Shown here one piece after another: positions 32,871 to 42,593 of a DNA stretch of 64,000 bases (within the stretch, counting starts at the first letter, position 1; the number at the start of each line of letters is the position of its first letter). The translations under genes were made by a program, and so were the position numbers. The DNA is from Chitinophaga japonensis (GTDB lineage: Bacteria; Bacteroidota; Bacteroidia; Chitinophagales; Chitinophagaceae): assembly GCF_007830125.1 (NCBI RefSeq), contig NZ_VLLG01000005.1, positions 496,001 to 560,000 on the forward strand, read 5' to 3'. The notes below the pieces were generated by a model. It saw nothing but the letters and a program-made list of their open reading frames with translations. It was not told where the DNA came from and searched no databases.

Positions 32871-35558
32871 TTACTGACCAGCATCCGGCTTGAAAAAATA
32901 AGAAAAACTGAGCATAAAAAACCGCTGTAATACCTTGGTCTGTACATCTTCTATATAACTTTCCCCTACATTCCTGCTGATGCTTACATTACGATTCAGC
33001 AGATCAAATCCCTGTAGTTTGACCTGTGCCTTTTTCTGGAAAAGACTTTTGGATATAAAAGCATTTAACATAGTTACATCCTGGTTATAGCCGGCTGCCC
33101 GGCCGGTATTGAGCCAATAGTCCAGGTTGCCGCCCAGGCTGAAGCCCAGCGGCAGGTTTATGTTCCCGTTCAGCGAACAGGAATAATTGAAATAATTGGT
33201 GTTATTATCCTTTTGCAGGGCATATCGTACACCATTATAATTCACGTTTCCTGCTAATCCTATATCAAACAACTGCTTATAAGTATAATTAAAGCTGAGC
33301 CCCTGGGTAATATTGTAGTTATCCATATTGCCCTTTACGCTGTTTATGTAGTTGATGTCCCGCTTAAATCCCAGCGTCGTATTAAGGTTAATGGCGGTTT
33401 GCAGTTTTTTCAACGGGAAAGTATTCACCAGGTTGGCATTAACGTTGTAGGCGCCGTCCACATTCTGAGGCTGGCTCACCTGTCGGCCCAGGGAATCAGA
33501 CCAGATGGCTTCTACTATTTTCCCTTTTGTAATAGCAGTATTGATACTGGCGGTAAAGGCATACGCAGTGGCCGGGTTAAGTGCCTTATAATCCATCACG
33601 ATACTATGCAGAAAAGCCGGTTTCAGGTCCGGGTTGCCCAGCTTTATGTACAAGGGATTACTGTTGTCCGGCACAGGTTGCAATTGCGCTGCGTTGGGTG
33701 TAAGCGCTCCTCCTGAATAAGTGAAATGCAGCCGTTTGTTATTGGTGAAGGCATAATCCAGCACCACAAAGGGAGCAAAATTGGCCGTATACTGGTTTAA
33801 GCGCTCCTGCTCACTGATGTTGTAATTGTTCAAACCATTGAATTGCAAACTAAATCCCAGGTAGTAATAGTAGCTGGATTTCCGGGCATGTATATTCATA
33901 CCGGCCAGGTGTACATTGGTAGTATTCTCAAAGGAATTGCTTAAGCTGTCATTCAGGCGGTCATAGATTTTTTTGGCATTGTCGTAATCGTAGGTGAGCT
34001 TATTTGACAATGTGTGATTATGCCTGTATACATATACTAATTCCAGGAAATGATCTTTAAAAAGCGGCTCCGTAAAGGAGGTGTATAACGACAAAAGATT
34101 ATGACGACTGTTCATATCATTTCGCTGATCCAGCGTATCACTGTCAATGTCGCCGCCCGGTACTACAAACAGGTTGTATGACCGGTTATAACCCTCCTGC
34201 CGGCTGGTATTATATCCGTAAGTCAGGTTGCTCTTTAAAGCTCTGCCAAGCTTATGGAACTTTTTTGCGAAAGACAGGGAGGTATGGAAACTGGGCGCAC
34301 TGCCGTTGCTGGTATTGCGCATTGTACCACTGTTCACCAACTGCCGATCTCCTCCCAGGCTCTCGTAAAGGCTCTCCTGAAAATTATCTGTTGCAGCATG
34401 CCTGAAGGTACTTTCCAGCGTCAGCAGATGCATACTATCGGGCCTCAATTCTGCACGGGTATCCAGGTAATGACTAGCATTGTTGTTTACGGAATAGGCA
34501 TCCTGGTTATAATAAAAGCTGGTATCAGGTAACAAATTCTGCCGGGCGCTACTCCGCTCATTTTCTGTCCGGCTGTCATTTATCACATAGCTACCGCTTA
34601 GCTTAAGCTTTTCACTGATATCTTTACTGTAGTTAACACCACCGCTCCAACTCCTGGTAATACCATTCCCTCCACCGCCTGGCCCCTGCCCGCTTCCTTC
34701 CAGGAAACCTGCATTGTTCACATTGTTGGCGCCTCCCAGGATGGATAATTGCTCTCCCTCACTAAACTGGTTCAGGTTCCCGCTTCCTGCAAACCTTTCA
34801 CCAGTGCCATAACCCACAGCTACCCTACCCAGGAATTTACCTTTACGGTCCCTCTTCACCGTAATATTGATAGCTTTCTCCCTTTTACCATCATCTATAC
34901 CGGTGAACTGTGCCAGATCAGATTTTTTATCGATCAGTTGCACCTTATCTATCATGTCTGCCGGCAGGTTGCGGGTAGCCAGTTTGGGATCATCCCCGAA
35001 AAAAGGTTTGCCATCTACCAGTATCCGTTTTACTATTTCGCCATTTACTGTAATGGTCCCATCCGGTGCAATCTTTATGCCCGGCAACTTTTTTAGCAGC
35101 TCCTCCATCACGGCATTTTCCCTGGTTTTGTAGAATGCAGCATTAAATTCCAATGTGTCCTTTTTAATCACCATGGGAGACCGGATCTGTACGATCTCGA
35201 CTGTTTTAAGATTTACCCCTGTTCCATGCAGGACGATCATACCGAGGTCCATTACGGTGTCTGTAGCCGTAACTGTTACCGCACGTAATAAAGGCTGGTA
35301 GCCCAGGTAAGTAATATACACCTGATAACTGCCGGCGCCCACACCTTCCAGCAGGAACATGCCTTTACTATCTGTAAAAGCGGATGCTGCAAGAGAAGAA
35401 TCTTTTGCATATAAAAGCGCCACCGTTGCATAGGCCAGCGGCTGTCGGCTGTCTTTATCTGTTATACGCCCTTTTACCCGGACGGGTAATGGAGTCTGGG
35501 GCCATGCCTGGAGGGAGCACAGGGTAACAACGATCACGATGAGGAGGGTTTTACTCAT
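32871..35558 (-). CDS. TonB-receptor-like outer-membrane beta-barrel protein
   Basis: 895 aa. Signal peptide (ending LQAWPQ), carboxypeptidase-regulatory-like domain at about 27-100 (VKGRITDKDSRQPLAYATV), a plug-like segment (LKKLPGIKIAPDGTITVNGE, ILVDGKPFFGDDPKLATRNL), and a large barrel of the Bacteroidota outer-membrane beta-barrel family-3 type. It has no STN domain and no SusD partner, so it is not a SusC. Such proteins act in uptake or secretion of unknown cargo. Confidence 0.88.
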   Translation of the reverse strand: MSKTLLIVIVVTLCSLQAWPQTPLPVRVKGRITDKDSRQPLAYATVALLYAKDSSLAASAFTDSKGMFLLEGVGAGSYQVYITYLGYQPLLRAVTVTATDTVMDLGMIVLHGTGVNLKTVEIVQIRSPMVIKKDTLEFNAAFYKTRENAVMEELLKKLPGIKIAPDGTITVNGEIVKRILVDGKPFFGDDPKLATRNLPADMIDKVQLIDKKSDLAQFTGIDDGKREKAINITVKRDRKGKFLGRVAVGYGTGERFAGSGNLNQFSEGEQLSILGGANNVNNAGFLEGSGQGPGGGGNGITRSWSGGVNYSKDISEKLKLSGSYVINDSRTENERSSARQNLLPDTSFYYNQDAYSVNNNASHYLDTRAELRPDSMHLLTLESTFRHAATDNFQESLYESLGGDRQLVNSGTMRNTSNGSAPSFHTSLSFAKKFHKLGRALKSNLTYGYNTSRQEGYNRSYNLFVVPGGDIDSDTLDQRNDMNSRHNLLSLYTSFTEPLFKDHFLELVYVYRHNHTLSNKLTYDYDNAKKIYDRLNDSLSNSFENTTNVHLAGMNIHARKSSYYYYLGFSLQFNGLNNYNISEQERLNQYTANFAPFVVLDYAFTNNKRLHFTYSGGALTPNAAQLQPVPDNSNPLYIKLGNPDLKPAFLHSIVMDYKALNPATAYAFTASINTAITKGKIVEAIWSDSLGRQVSQPQNVDGAYNVNANLVNTFPLKKLQTAINLNTTLGFKRDINYINSVKGNMDNYNITQGLSFNYTYKQLFDIGLAGNVNYNGVRYALQKDNNTNYFNYSCSLNGNINLPLGFSLGGNLDYWLNTGRAAGYNQDVTMLNAFISKSLFQKKAQVKLQGFDLLNRNVSISRNVGESYIEDVQTKVLQRFFMLSFSYFFKPDAGQ

Positions 35559-35683
35559 CTGAAAAAAATAAAGTGTCCTTTAATGGTCCGTCTTGCAACG
35601 GAGTTTCTTACCGGTACTGTAAGTTAAGAAGTAAACAGGAATAAACTACTTCATGCTTTATCTTTTCTAAAAACAAAAAATTA

Positions 35684-35751
35684 TATCCCAAATGACCACC
35701 AAAAAATATCCCAAATGATAACACCCCTCTCCCCCCGTTTTCCTAAATTCG
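35684..35751 (+). promoter_or_regulatory. Direct-repeat promoter C (MauE gene)
   Basis: The cleanest direct repeat: TATCCCAAATGA occurs at 35684 and again exactly 23 nt on at 35707. Exactly 21 nt after GATAAC comes TAAATTCG (35744-35751). The MauE ATG is at 35755, so the mRNA should be leaderless or nearly so. Confidence 0.65.
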
Positions 35752-35754
35752 GAT

Positions 35755-36225
35755 ATGCTCAAAAGAACCATTCCCGGCATCATAGCACTGCTGTTCATCG
35801 TGCTCTTCTTATACACCGGTATCAGTAAACTGATGGAGTATACCGTCTTCAAGGAACAAATAGCCGTCTCTCCCATACTGGCGCCCGTTGCACCCTTCAT
35901 TGCCTGGGCTTTGCCCCTGGCGGAATTTGCCGTTGCCGTGCTGCTGTTCATACCCAAATGGCGGCTATGGGGGCTGTATGCGTCTTTTGCGCTTATGCTG
36001 GCCTTCACCGCCTATATTGTGGCTATCCTTAATTTCAGCGCGGAGCTGCCCTGCAGTTGCGGGGGCGTGCTGGAAGAAATGTCATGGGACCAGCACCTGG
36101 TCTTCAACATCGTTTTTACCGCCCTGGCGCTGGCAGGCGCCCTCCTGGAAAGGAAAAGGCGGAAGGACAGGATGGTGGAGGACACCGCCGCCGGCCTCAA
36201 TCCCTATAACAGTTCCCCGGTGTGA
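35755..36225 (+). CDS. MauE/DoxX-family redox-associated membrane protein
   Basis: 156 aa with four predicted membrane helices (about 5-26, 40-65, 72-92, 115-133). A CSCGG motif (Cys100, Cys102) lies in the loop before the last helix. MauE was first known as needed for disulfide maturation of methylamine dehydrogenase; related proteins supply electrons or disulfides to secreted thioredoxin-like partners. No mau gene is present here. Its promoter is of the same class as those of the small cysteine-pair proteins, which suggests that it serves them. Confidence 0.85.
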   Translation: MLKRTIPGIIALLFIVLFLYTGISKLMEYTVFKEQIAVSPILAPVAPFIAWALPLAEFAVAVLLFIPKWRLWGLYASFALMLAFTAYIVAILNFSAELPCSCGGVLEEMSWDQHLVFNIVFTALALAGALLERKRRKDRMVEDTAAGLNPYNSSPV

Positions 36226-36407
36226 TCCCGTACCTTTCCTGCATTTACAGGGGGAAACCTGCGGAAAACCTGTGGTCAGGTCCTGGTGAGGTCCTGGTGC
36301 CAGCGTCCCTTTCCGGCTAAATACCGGCTGCCTTTCATCAAAACAATGCTACCATTTTTACTGATCCCTTCCTATTTTGCAGGATCACAAAAAATGCTGC
36401 ATTCCAC

Positions 36408-38375
36408 ATGAACAAGATCTTACTGGGACTGGCCCTGCTCTTTGCACCGGTTTTACTGCATGCTACGGATTATGAGCTGGCATCGCCCGACAAAAAAATC
36501 ACGGTCCGGGTACAGGTCACTGACAACCTGCAATGGTCCGTTACCCGCAATAATGAAACCCTCCTCCTGCCCTCGCCCATCAGCCTGGAGCTGGCCAATG
36601 GCCAGGTACTGGGACAACGCCCGGTAGTAAGAAAGCAGCAGCGCCATACCGTCAACAGCGTGATCGAAGCCGTAGTACCGGTAAAGCATAAATATATTCC
36701 CGAACAGTACAACGAGCTGCGTCTCACCTTTAAAGGCAACTACAGCGTATGCTTCCGCGCCTATAACGACGGCGTGGCCTACCGCTTTGAAACCGCGCTG
36801 GGCAAGGAGCTGACGGTGAAAAATGAAACCGTCCGCTATCAACTGCCGGGCGGCTATACCAGTTGGTGGCCCATGGAGCAGCACCCGCCCTCCCCTACCT
36901 TCCAAAGCCACTATGAATACCTGTTCAGGGACACCGCCATTGCAGCCATTGCGCCCACGCTGTATGCCGGCCTGCCCGTGTACCTCAGCACCCCCAATGG
37001 CACCAGGATAATGATCACCGAATCTGACCTGCATGACTATCCCAACCAGTTTGTATTCGGTACCGGCGGCAATGCGCTGACCGCACAATTTCCGCCGGTA
37101 ATACTCCGCGACTCCCTGGTAGGCGACCGGGAAGCGAAGATCCTCGAAAATGCGGATTACATTGCCAAAACCAGCGGCGACCGGAATTTTCCCTGGCGCG
37201 CGCTGATCATCAGCCCGGATGACAAAGGCCTGCTGGAAACGGACCTCGTGTACAAACTGGCAAGGCCCAATAAAGTGGAGCACACCGGCTGGATACAACC
37301 CGGGAAAGTTGCCTGGGATTGGTGGAATGCCAACAATATCTATGGCGTGGACTTCCGCGCCGGCATCAACACTGCTACCTATAAGTATTACGTGGATTTT
37401 GCCGCCCAATACGGGCTCGAATATATTATACTGGACGAAGGCTGGACCCGCACCACCCTCGATATCCTGCACGCCACCCCGCAACTGGACATGCAGGAGC
37501 TGCTCCGCTACGCTAAAAGCAAAAACGTAGGCGTGATCCTGTGGGTGCTGTGGAACGCGCTGGACGCCCACATGGAAGAAGCGCTGGACCTTTATGCCGG
37601 TTGGGGCGTAAAAGGCATCAAGGTAGATTTTATGGTGCGCGCCGAACAATACATGGTGAACTTCTACGAGCGTACCGCGCAGGAGTGCGCCAAACGCCGG
37701 CTGCTGGTGGATTTTCACGGCGCCTTCAAACCCGTGGGCCTCAACCGCACCTATCCCAACGTGATCTCCTATGAAGGCGTGCAGGGACTGGAGAACAGCA
37801 AATGGAGCCGCAATGTAACGCCCGGGCACGATGTAACCCTGCCCTTTACCCGCATGGTGGCCGGTCCCATGGATTTTACGCCCGGCGCCATGCTCAATGC
37901 CACTGAGCGCAATTTCAACCCGGTATGGTCCGAGCCCATGAGCCAGGGCACCCGCTGCCACCAGGCCGCCATGATGGCCGTGTATGAAAGCCCCCTGCAA
38001 ATGCTCTGCGACAATCCGTCCAATTACCTGGAAGAACCGGAGTACACCGGGTTCATCTCCCGCATACCTACCACCTGGGACACCACCGTAGCCCTGCACG
38101 GCAAAGCAGGCAGGTATGTAGCGGTGGCCCGCAGGAAAGGCGATACCTGGTACATTGGCGCCATGACCAACTGGGATGCGCGCAACCTGGAGCTGGACCT
38201 CAGCTTCCTCAATGGCAAAAGCTACCGGCTGGAAGCCGTGGAGGACGGCATCAATGCAGACCAGCATGCGGCCGACTACCGTTTCCGGGAAGAAAAGGTT
38301 ACACCCAACGATCATATCACCATTCAAATGAGCAAAGGCGGCGGATGGCTGGGCATACTCAGCCCCGCTCCATAA
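36408..38375 (+). CDS. Glycoside hydrolase family 97 enzyme
   Basis: 655 aa with a signal peptide (MNKILLGLALLFAPVLLHA). N-terminal beta-super-sandwich (YELASPDKKITVRVQV), central TIM barrel (GKVAWDWWNANN, YIILDEGW), and a C-terminal beta domain. Asp407 in GIKVDFMVRAEQ matches the nucleophile of retaining GH97 enzymes such as the Bacteroides alpha-galactosidase; inverting SusB-type enzymes lack it. A calcium-binding Glu set is expected. An alpha-galactosidase-like role in the periplasm is more likely than an alpha-glucosidase. The DUF885 gene follows after 12 nt. Confidence 0.93.
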   Translation: MNKILLGLALLFAPVLLHATDYELASPDKKITVRVQVTDNLQWSVTRNNETLLLPSPISLELANGQVLGQRPVVRKQQRHTVNSVIEAVVPVKHKYIPEQYNELRLTFKGNYSVCFRAYNDGVAYRFETALGKELTVKNETVRYQLPGGYTSWWPMEQHPPSPTFQSHYEYLFRDTAIAAIAPTLYAGLPVYLSTPNGTRIMITESDLHDYPNQFVFGTGGNALTAQFPPVILRDSLVGDREAKILENADYIAKTSGDRNFPWRALIISPDDKGLLETDLVYKLARPNKVEHTGWIQPGKVAWDWWNANNIYGVDFRAGINTATYKYYVDFAAQYGLEYIILDEGWTRTTLDILHATPQLDMQELLRYAKSKNVGVILWVLWNALDAHMEEALDLYAGWGVKGIKVDFMVRAEQYMVNFYERTAQECAKRRLLVDFHGAFKPVGLNRTYPNVISYEGVQGLENSKWSRNVTPGHDVTLPFTRMVAGPMDFTPGAMLNATERNFNPVWSEPMSQGTRCHQAAMMAVYESPLQMLCDNPSNYLEEPEYTGFISRIPTTWDTTVALHGKAGRYVAVARRKGDTWYIGAMTNWDARNLELDLSFLNGKSYRLEAVEDGINADQHAADYRFREEKVTPNDHITIQMSKGGGWLGILSPAP

Positions 38376-38387
38376 AACCAACCAAAT

Positions 38388-40136
38388 ATGCAAAAACAAC
38401 TGTTCAACATCCTGGCCCTGTCTGCCCTGGTAGCGGCCTGCAACAATGCCGGGCAGCACACTGCCGGCGCCGATACCACGCAAAACGCGGCTTTCCGGCG
38501 CTACGAAGAGCATTTCATAGCAGACCTCTGGAAAGTATATCCCGGCTGGGCCACGTCGGAAGGCTATCACAAATACGACAGCGTGCTGCCCATACCGGAT
38601 GCGGCGGGCCTGCAGGCTGAGCTGGACTTTGTACAACGCCACCAGGACTCCCTGGCTACCTATGACACCACCAAACTGGGCGCTTCCCTGCTGATAGATT
38701 ATTACCAGGTACAGAACAAGCTGGCCTCCATTAAATGGGAGATACAGGAAGCAAAAACGCAGGAATGGAATCCGTCCAACTACAACGTCAGTGCCACTTT
38801 TGCCTTCATACTAAATGAGCATTATGCGCCGCTGGATACCCGCCTGCGCAGCTTCTGCAGCAGGCTGGCCGGGGTGCCAGCCTATTACGAAGCGGCCAGG
38901 CAGCAAATAAAAGACCCCGTACCGGAGCTGACGGCCCTGGCGCAGGAGCAGAACCTGGGCGGCCTGTCCATTTTTGAAAAGGACCTGGCAGACTCCCTGG
39001 CCCAAAGCGGCCTGTCGCCCGAAGAGAAAAAGCAGTTGCTGGCACGCGCCCGTACCGCGGCAGCCGCCATACGCGGCTATGCAGCCTGGCTCAAGGCCCT
39101 GCGCCCGGAACACCCGCGCAGCTTCCGCCTGGGAAAAGAACTGTATGCCGCTAAGTTCAACTACGATATACAATCCGCCTACACCGCCGCACAGATCTAC
39201 GACTCCGCGGTGGCGCGCAAAGCATGGGTGCATGGAGAAATGGTCCGCATCAGTAAACAGCTCTGGCCAAAATACTTCGGGAATGCCCCCATACCGGCCG
39301 ATTCCCTGCTGCTGGTGAAAAAGGTGATAGACACGCTCTCCGTACAGCATGTAAAACCGGCGGAGTTCCAGCAGGCCATTGAACAGCAGCTACCGGCGCT
39401 CACCGCATTTATAAAAGAAAAGGACCTGCTCTACCTGGACCCGTCCAAACCGCTGAAAGTACGCAAGGAACCGGCCTACATGGCAGGCGTGGCAGGCGCT
39501 TCCATCAGCGCGCCCGGCCCCTATGACAAAGACGGTAATACCTACTATAATGTGGGCAGCCTGGAAGGATGGCCGGCGGACAGGGCGGAAAGCTACCTGC
39601 GGGAATACAACCATTACATCCTGCAGATCCTGAACATCCACGAGGCGATCCCGGGCCATTATACGCAACTGGTATATGCCAACCAATCTCCCGGCATCAT
39701 CAAATCCATACTGGGCAACGGCGCCATGGTGGAAGGCTGGGCCGTGTACACGGAACAAATGATGCTGGAGAACGGTTATGGCGACAACGCCCCTGAAATG
39801 TGGCTGATGTGGTACAAATGGAACCTGCGCACGGTATGCAACACCATCCTGGACTACCGTGTGCATGTGCTGGGCATGGATAAGGAGGCGGCCATCCGGC
39901 TGCTGACACAGGAAGCCTTCCAGCAACAGGCGGAAGCCGAAGGTAAATGGAAACGGATAAGCGTAAGTAGCGTACAGCTTACCAGCTACTATACCGGCTA
40001 CAAAGAGATCATTGAATTACGCCGCGCCTGGCAGGAAAAAACCGGCGACCGTTTTCAATTGAAACAGTTCCATGAAAAATTCCTCAGCTACGGCAAAGCG
40101 CCGGTGAAATACATCCGCCGGCTGATGTTGCAGTAA
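38388..40136 (+). CDS. DUF885-family lipoprotein, probable metallopeptidase
   Basis: 582 aa with lipoprotein signal (ALVAACNNAG). It carries the DUF885 hallmark HEAIPGHYTQL at about residue 417, which contains a zinc-peptidase-like His-Glu...His set, plus GWAVYTEQMMLENGYG and a C-terminal YYTGYKEI segment. Members are thought to be peptidases, but few have been tested. Co-transcribed with GH97. Confidence 0.88.
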   Translation: MQKQLFNILALSALVAACNNAGQHTAGADTTQNAAFRRYEEHFIADLWKVYPGWATSEGYHKYDSVLPIPDAAGLQAELDFVQRHQDSLATYDTTKLGASLLIDYYQVQNKLASIKWEIQEAKTQEWNPSNYNVSATFAFILNEHYAPLDTRLRSFCSRLAGVPAYYEAARQQIKDPVPELTALAQEQNLGGLSIFEKDLADSLAQSGLSPEEKKQLLARARTAAAAIRGYAAWLKALRPEHPRSFRLGKELYAAKFNYDIQSAYTAAQIYDSAVARKAWVHGEMVRISKQLWPKYFGNAPIPADSLLLVKKVIDTLSVQHVKPAEFQQAIEQQLPALTAFIKEKDLLYLDPSKPLKVRKEPAYMAGVAGASISAPGPYDKDGNTYYNVGSLEGWPADRAESYLREYNHYILQILNIHEAIPGHYTQLVYANQSPGIIKSILGNGAMVEGWAVYTEQMMLENGYGDNAPEMWLMWYKWNLRTVCNTILDYRVHVLGMDKEAAIRLLTQEAFQQQAEAEGKWKRISVSSVQLTSYYTGYKEIIELRRAWQEKTGDRFQLKQFHEKFLSYGKAPVKYIRRLMLQ

Positions 40137-40139
40137 AAG

Positions 40140-41009
40140 CTATTCTTCTTTCCCCGCGGTGCTGGTATCGCGCTGCTGCAGCTCCTGCAGTACCCGGCTC
40201 AGCGCTGCGGGGTCTTTCATATAAGGCTCCAGGTTAAACAATTCTACCTTCCTGAAATCCGTGGGTGCGCTCTCGCCCTGTAATGCAATATACCCTTCCT
40301 TCAGCAGCTTGCCGTCCTGCTTCAGTGCAGGCTCAAAATGAGATACGGAGCCGCCCCCGATCTGCGGCTGGGTATAGGTCAGCACGGTGTCGCCTTCCAC
40401 GATGTGCTTTACGATGGAATCGCCCAGCACCAGGGCTTCCGCCCTTACCCATGCATCGCCGTTATAGGTTTTGGAAGTGGAAGAGATACAGTGGTCGGTG
40501 ATCAGCTTGCCGTTCATCACCACGTTGGTGCCGGGTGTGCAAAGATTGGCCGTGGTGCGCGGGTCTGTGCCATTGCCACCCAGGAGCTGCATTTCCAGGG
40601 AAATAGGAAAATCCTGGTGCTTGCCCATGCTGCCGGCAGACTGGCAGTGCAGCATTACGCCGTTATTGCGGATGGCCCACCCGGGGCCGCCGGGCACCTG
40701 CTCGCCGGTAAAACGGTATTCCACGGCTACCAGGTAAGCGCTGAATTTTTTCTTGTAAAAGATGTGCCCGTACTGATCGTCAAAATCCTTGTACTGATCG
40801 TACCGTATCTTCAGCAGGCCGTCCTCCACGCGGAAAGTGTTGCCGAAATTGTCGTTCAGGTCATGTTTGGCGATCTTGATATCCCAGTCTTTCAGGTCCT
40901 TGCCGTTGAACAACTGTATCCACTCACCCTTTTCCTGTACGGCAGGAGTTTGCGCGCAGGCAGATAAAGTAAGGAGGAACAGGCAGGCGTAACGTAGTCT
41001 TTTCATCAT
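40140..41009 (-). CDS. DUF1080 (3-keto-disaccharide hydrolase-like) lipoprotein
   Basis: 289 aa from the ATG at 41009. Lipobox LLTLSACAQ, then a concanavalin-like beta-sandwich beginning GEWIQLFNGKDLKDWDIKI, with GWAIRNNGVMLHCQ and the typical ending GYIALQGESAPTDFRKVELFNL. Family members bind or cleave (keto-)glycosides in the envelope. It converges on the DUF885 gene with a 3-nt gap. Confidence 0.88.
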   Translation of the reverse strand: MMKRLRYACLFLLTLSACAQTPAVQEKGEWIQLFNGKDLKDWDIKIAKHDLNDNFGNTFRVEDGLLKIRYDQYKDFDDQYGHIFYKKKFSAYLVAVEYRFTGEQVPGGPGWAIRNNGVMLHCQSAGSMGKHQDFPISLEMQLLGGNGTDPRTTANLCTPGTNVVMNGKLITDHCISSTSKTYNGDAWVRAEALVLGDSIVKHIVEGDTVLTYTQPQIGGGSVSHFEPALKQDGKLLKEGYIALQGESAPTDFRKVELFNLEPYMKDPAALSRVLQELQQRDTSTAGKEE

Positions 41010-41205
41010 GTTGGTACGATTAGATCCGTTAAAATACAAATTATCATTTAGGAATGCTACACGTTTCCCCTTTTCTACGCCCCGTATTATTTATTCCACA
41101 ATCCCAAAACCGGCGATACTCTTTTACCCATTGATAATCACCACATTACTTACCATTTACAAAAACTGCAAGGTTTTGGCGGTACCATCAGCAAATTATT
41201 CTTTT

Positions 41206-41937
41206 ATGGATCATCCCAACACATTATTGAACGGGCATGGCCGGCCCGGCGCCACGGCGCTGTACGACAGCAGCAATGTACTGAACGTGAGCCGTGAAGG
41301 GCGCATCGCTTCCATAGTGGCCGGCTCCCTGATGGCCGGCAGCGCCTTGGGCCGGTTCAGGCATCATCCCTTCGGCAGTTTGTGCAGGCTGATGGCGGGC
41401 GGGTACCTGCTGTACCGCGGCCTGTCCGGCAACTGCCCCCTTTCCGCCATGATAGAAGAGCGCAGGAACAGGCATACCCGCTCTGTGAACATAAGGACCA
41501 GCCTGGTGATCCGCAAGCCCAGGGAGGAAGTGTACAGCAACTGGCGGCAGTTGGGCAACCTGCCCCTCTTCATGCAGCACCTGGAACGGGTGGAGGAAAA
41601 GGACAGCACGCACTCCCACTGGGTGGCCAATGGCCCCGGCGGCGTAGGCACGGTGGAATGGGAAGCCGAAATAGTAAAAGAAGAGCCCGGCCACCTGCTG
41701 GGATGGCGCTCCGTGCCCCAATCCATGATCGCTACGGCAGGACGGGTCACTTTTGAAGAGACCCCGGAAGGACATACGAGCGTAGAAGTGATGATCACCT
41801 ACCGTCCGCCCGCCGGCCATGTAGGTTCCGGCCTGGCCTGGCTGCTGAACGCGGCCTTTGAGCGCATGGTGGAGGAAGACATCCAGCGCTTTAAAGCCTA
41901 CCTGGAAACAGGAGAAGTAATGATGGAAGCGCCTTAA
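41206..41937 (+). CDS. SRPBCC-family protein with N-terminal membrane hairpin (DUF2892-like)
   Basis: 243 aa from the ATG at 41206. A longer frame exists upstream but lacks support. The N-terminal ~70 residues contain two short hydrophobic segments (IASIVAGSLMAGSALG; LCRLMAGGYLLYRGLSG) like YgaP/DUF2892 proteins. Residues ~90-235 form a polyketide-cyclase/START-like SRPBCC fold (IRKPREEVYSNWRQLGNLP; GHLLGWRSV). Ligand unknown; often found in stress-related envelope loci. Confidence 0.82.
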   Translation: MDHPNTLLNGHGRPGATALYDSSNVLNVSREGRIASIVAGSLMAGSALGRFRHHPFGSLCRLMAGGYLLYRGLSGNCPLSAMIEERRNRHTRSVNIRTSLVIRKPREEVYSNWRQLGNLPLFMQHLERVEEKDSTHSHWVANGPGGVGTVEWEAEIVKEEPGHLLGWRSVPQSMIATAGRVTFEETPEGHTSVEVMITYRPPAGHVGSGLAWLLNAAFERMVEEDIQRFKAYLETGEVMMEAP

Positions 41938-41951
41938 AGCAAACAAGCAAT

Positions 41952-42587
41952 ATGGATAAGAAACCTGCAACATCAACACCAAACAATAAAACGGTTCCGC
42001 AACAGCGCAAAGGGCGCCATACGCACACAGCGTTCTCCATTGTGCTGCCTTCTGCTGAAGAAAGCCGGCAGCGCTACCGCCAGGCCAAAGAACGCCTGCT
42101 GGATGTGAACCACTGGCATGAGCTAAGCGGTGCGCTGTCTGCCAACTTCACCCTGACGGACGAGGAAGGGCAGCCTGTAGACCATACTGCACAGGAAGGC
42201 GATCATATCCGTATTGACCTGCCCGACCCTGGCAGCATTGCCGGCCGGGGTTATGACTGGGTAGCGATAGAAAAGATAGAGGATAAAAGCACGGCATCCG
42301 GCAATACGGCCTATGTAGCCATAAGGGTAAGACCGGCCGGCCACCCGCAGGACCTGGAGGGCAGGGGCCAAACGGCCCATTTCTTTCACCCCAACGCTAC
42401 CAGCTCCTTTGTGGTGGAAATGACCGGCAAATGCGTCCGCGCCAGCGTATATGGCAGGAACGAGCAACCCAACAAAACCTCCTCCGGCCTGTGGGACAAG
42501 CTGCGTAACAAGGTGGTGGCCATCAGCGCCCTGCTTGGCTTTTCCCGGCCGCAGTGGAAAGGACTGGTAAAGGGATTATTGAAATGA
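41952..42587 (+). CDS. Hypothetical protein
   Basis: 211 aa, no recognised family. A basic N-terminal tail (to about 30) precedes a central beta-rich part (GDHIRIDLPDPGSIAGRGYDWVAIEKI) and a basic C-terminus. It has no signal peptide or membrane segment. It follows the SRPBCC gene by 14 nt and is probably co-transcribed. It ends 6 nt from the convergent acidic-protein gene. Confidence 0.7.
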   Translation: MDKKPATSTPNNKTVPQQRKGRHTHTAFSIVLPSAEESRQRYRQAKERLLDVNHWHELSGALSANFTLTDEEGQPVDHTAQEGDHIRIDLPDPGSIAGRGYDWVAIEKIEDKSTASGNTAYVAIRVRPAGHPQDLEGRGQTAHFFHPNATSSFVVEMTGKCVRASVYGRNEQPNKTSSGLWDKLRNKVVAISALLGFSRPQWKGLVKGLLK

Positions 42588-42593
42588 TCCCTT

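Noticed and set aside
35595..35625. Minus-strand GTACC ... CCGTT before the barrel-protein gene
   Set aside because: Spacing is 17 nt instead of 20 and the T-run is absent.
36228..36256. GTACCTTTCC upstream of GH97
   Set aside because: The -35-like part is good, but no CGTT or CGAT is present 20 nt on.
36453..38642. 729-codon antisense frame opposite GH97
   Set aside because: Shadow of the GH97 codon bias; no signal, domain or promoter.
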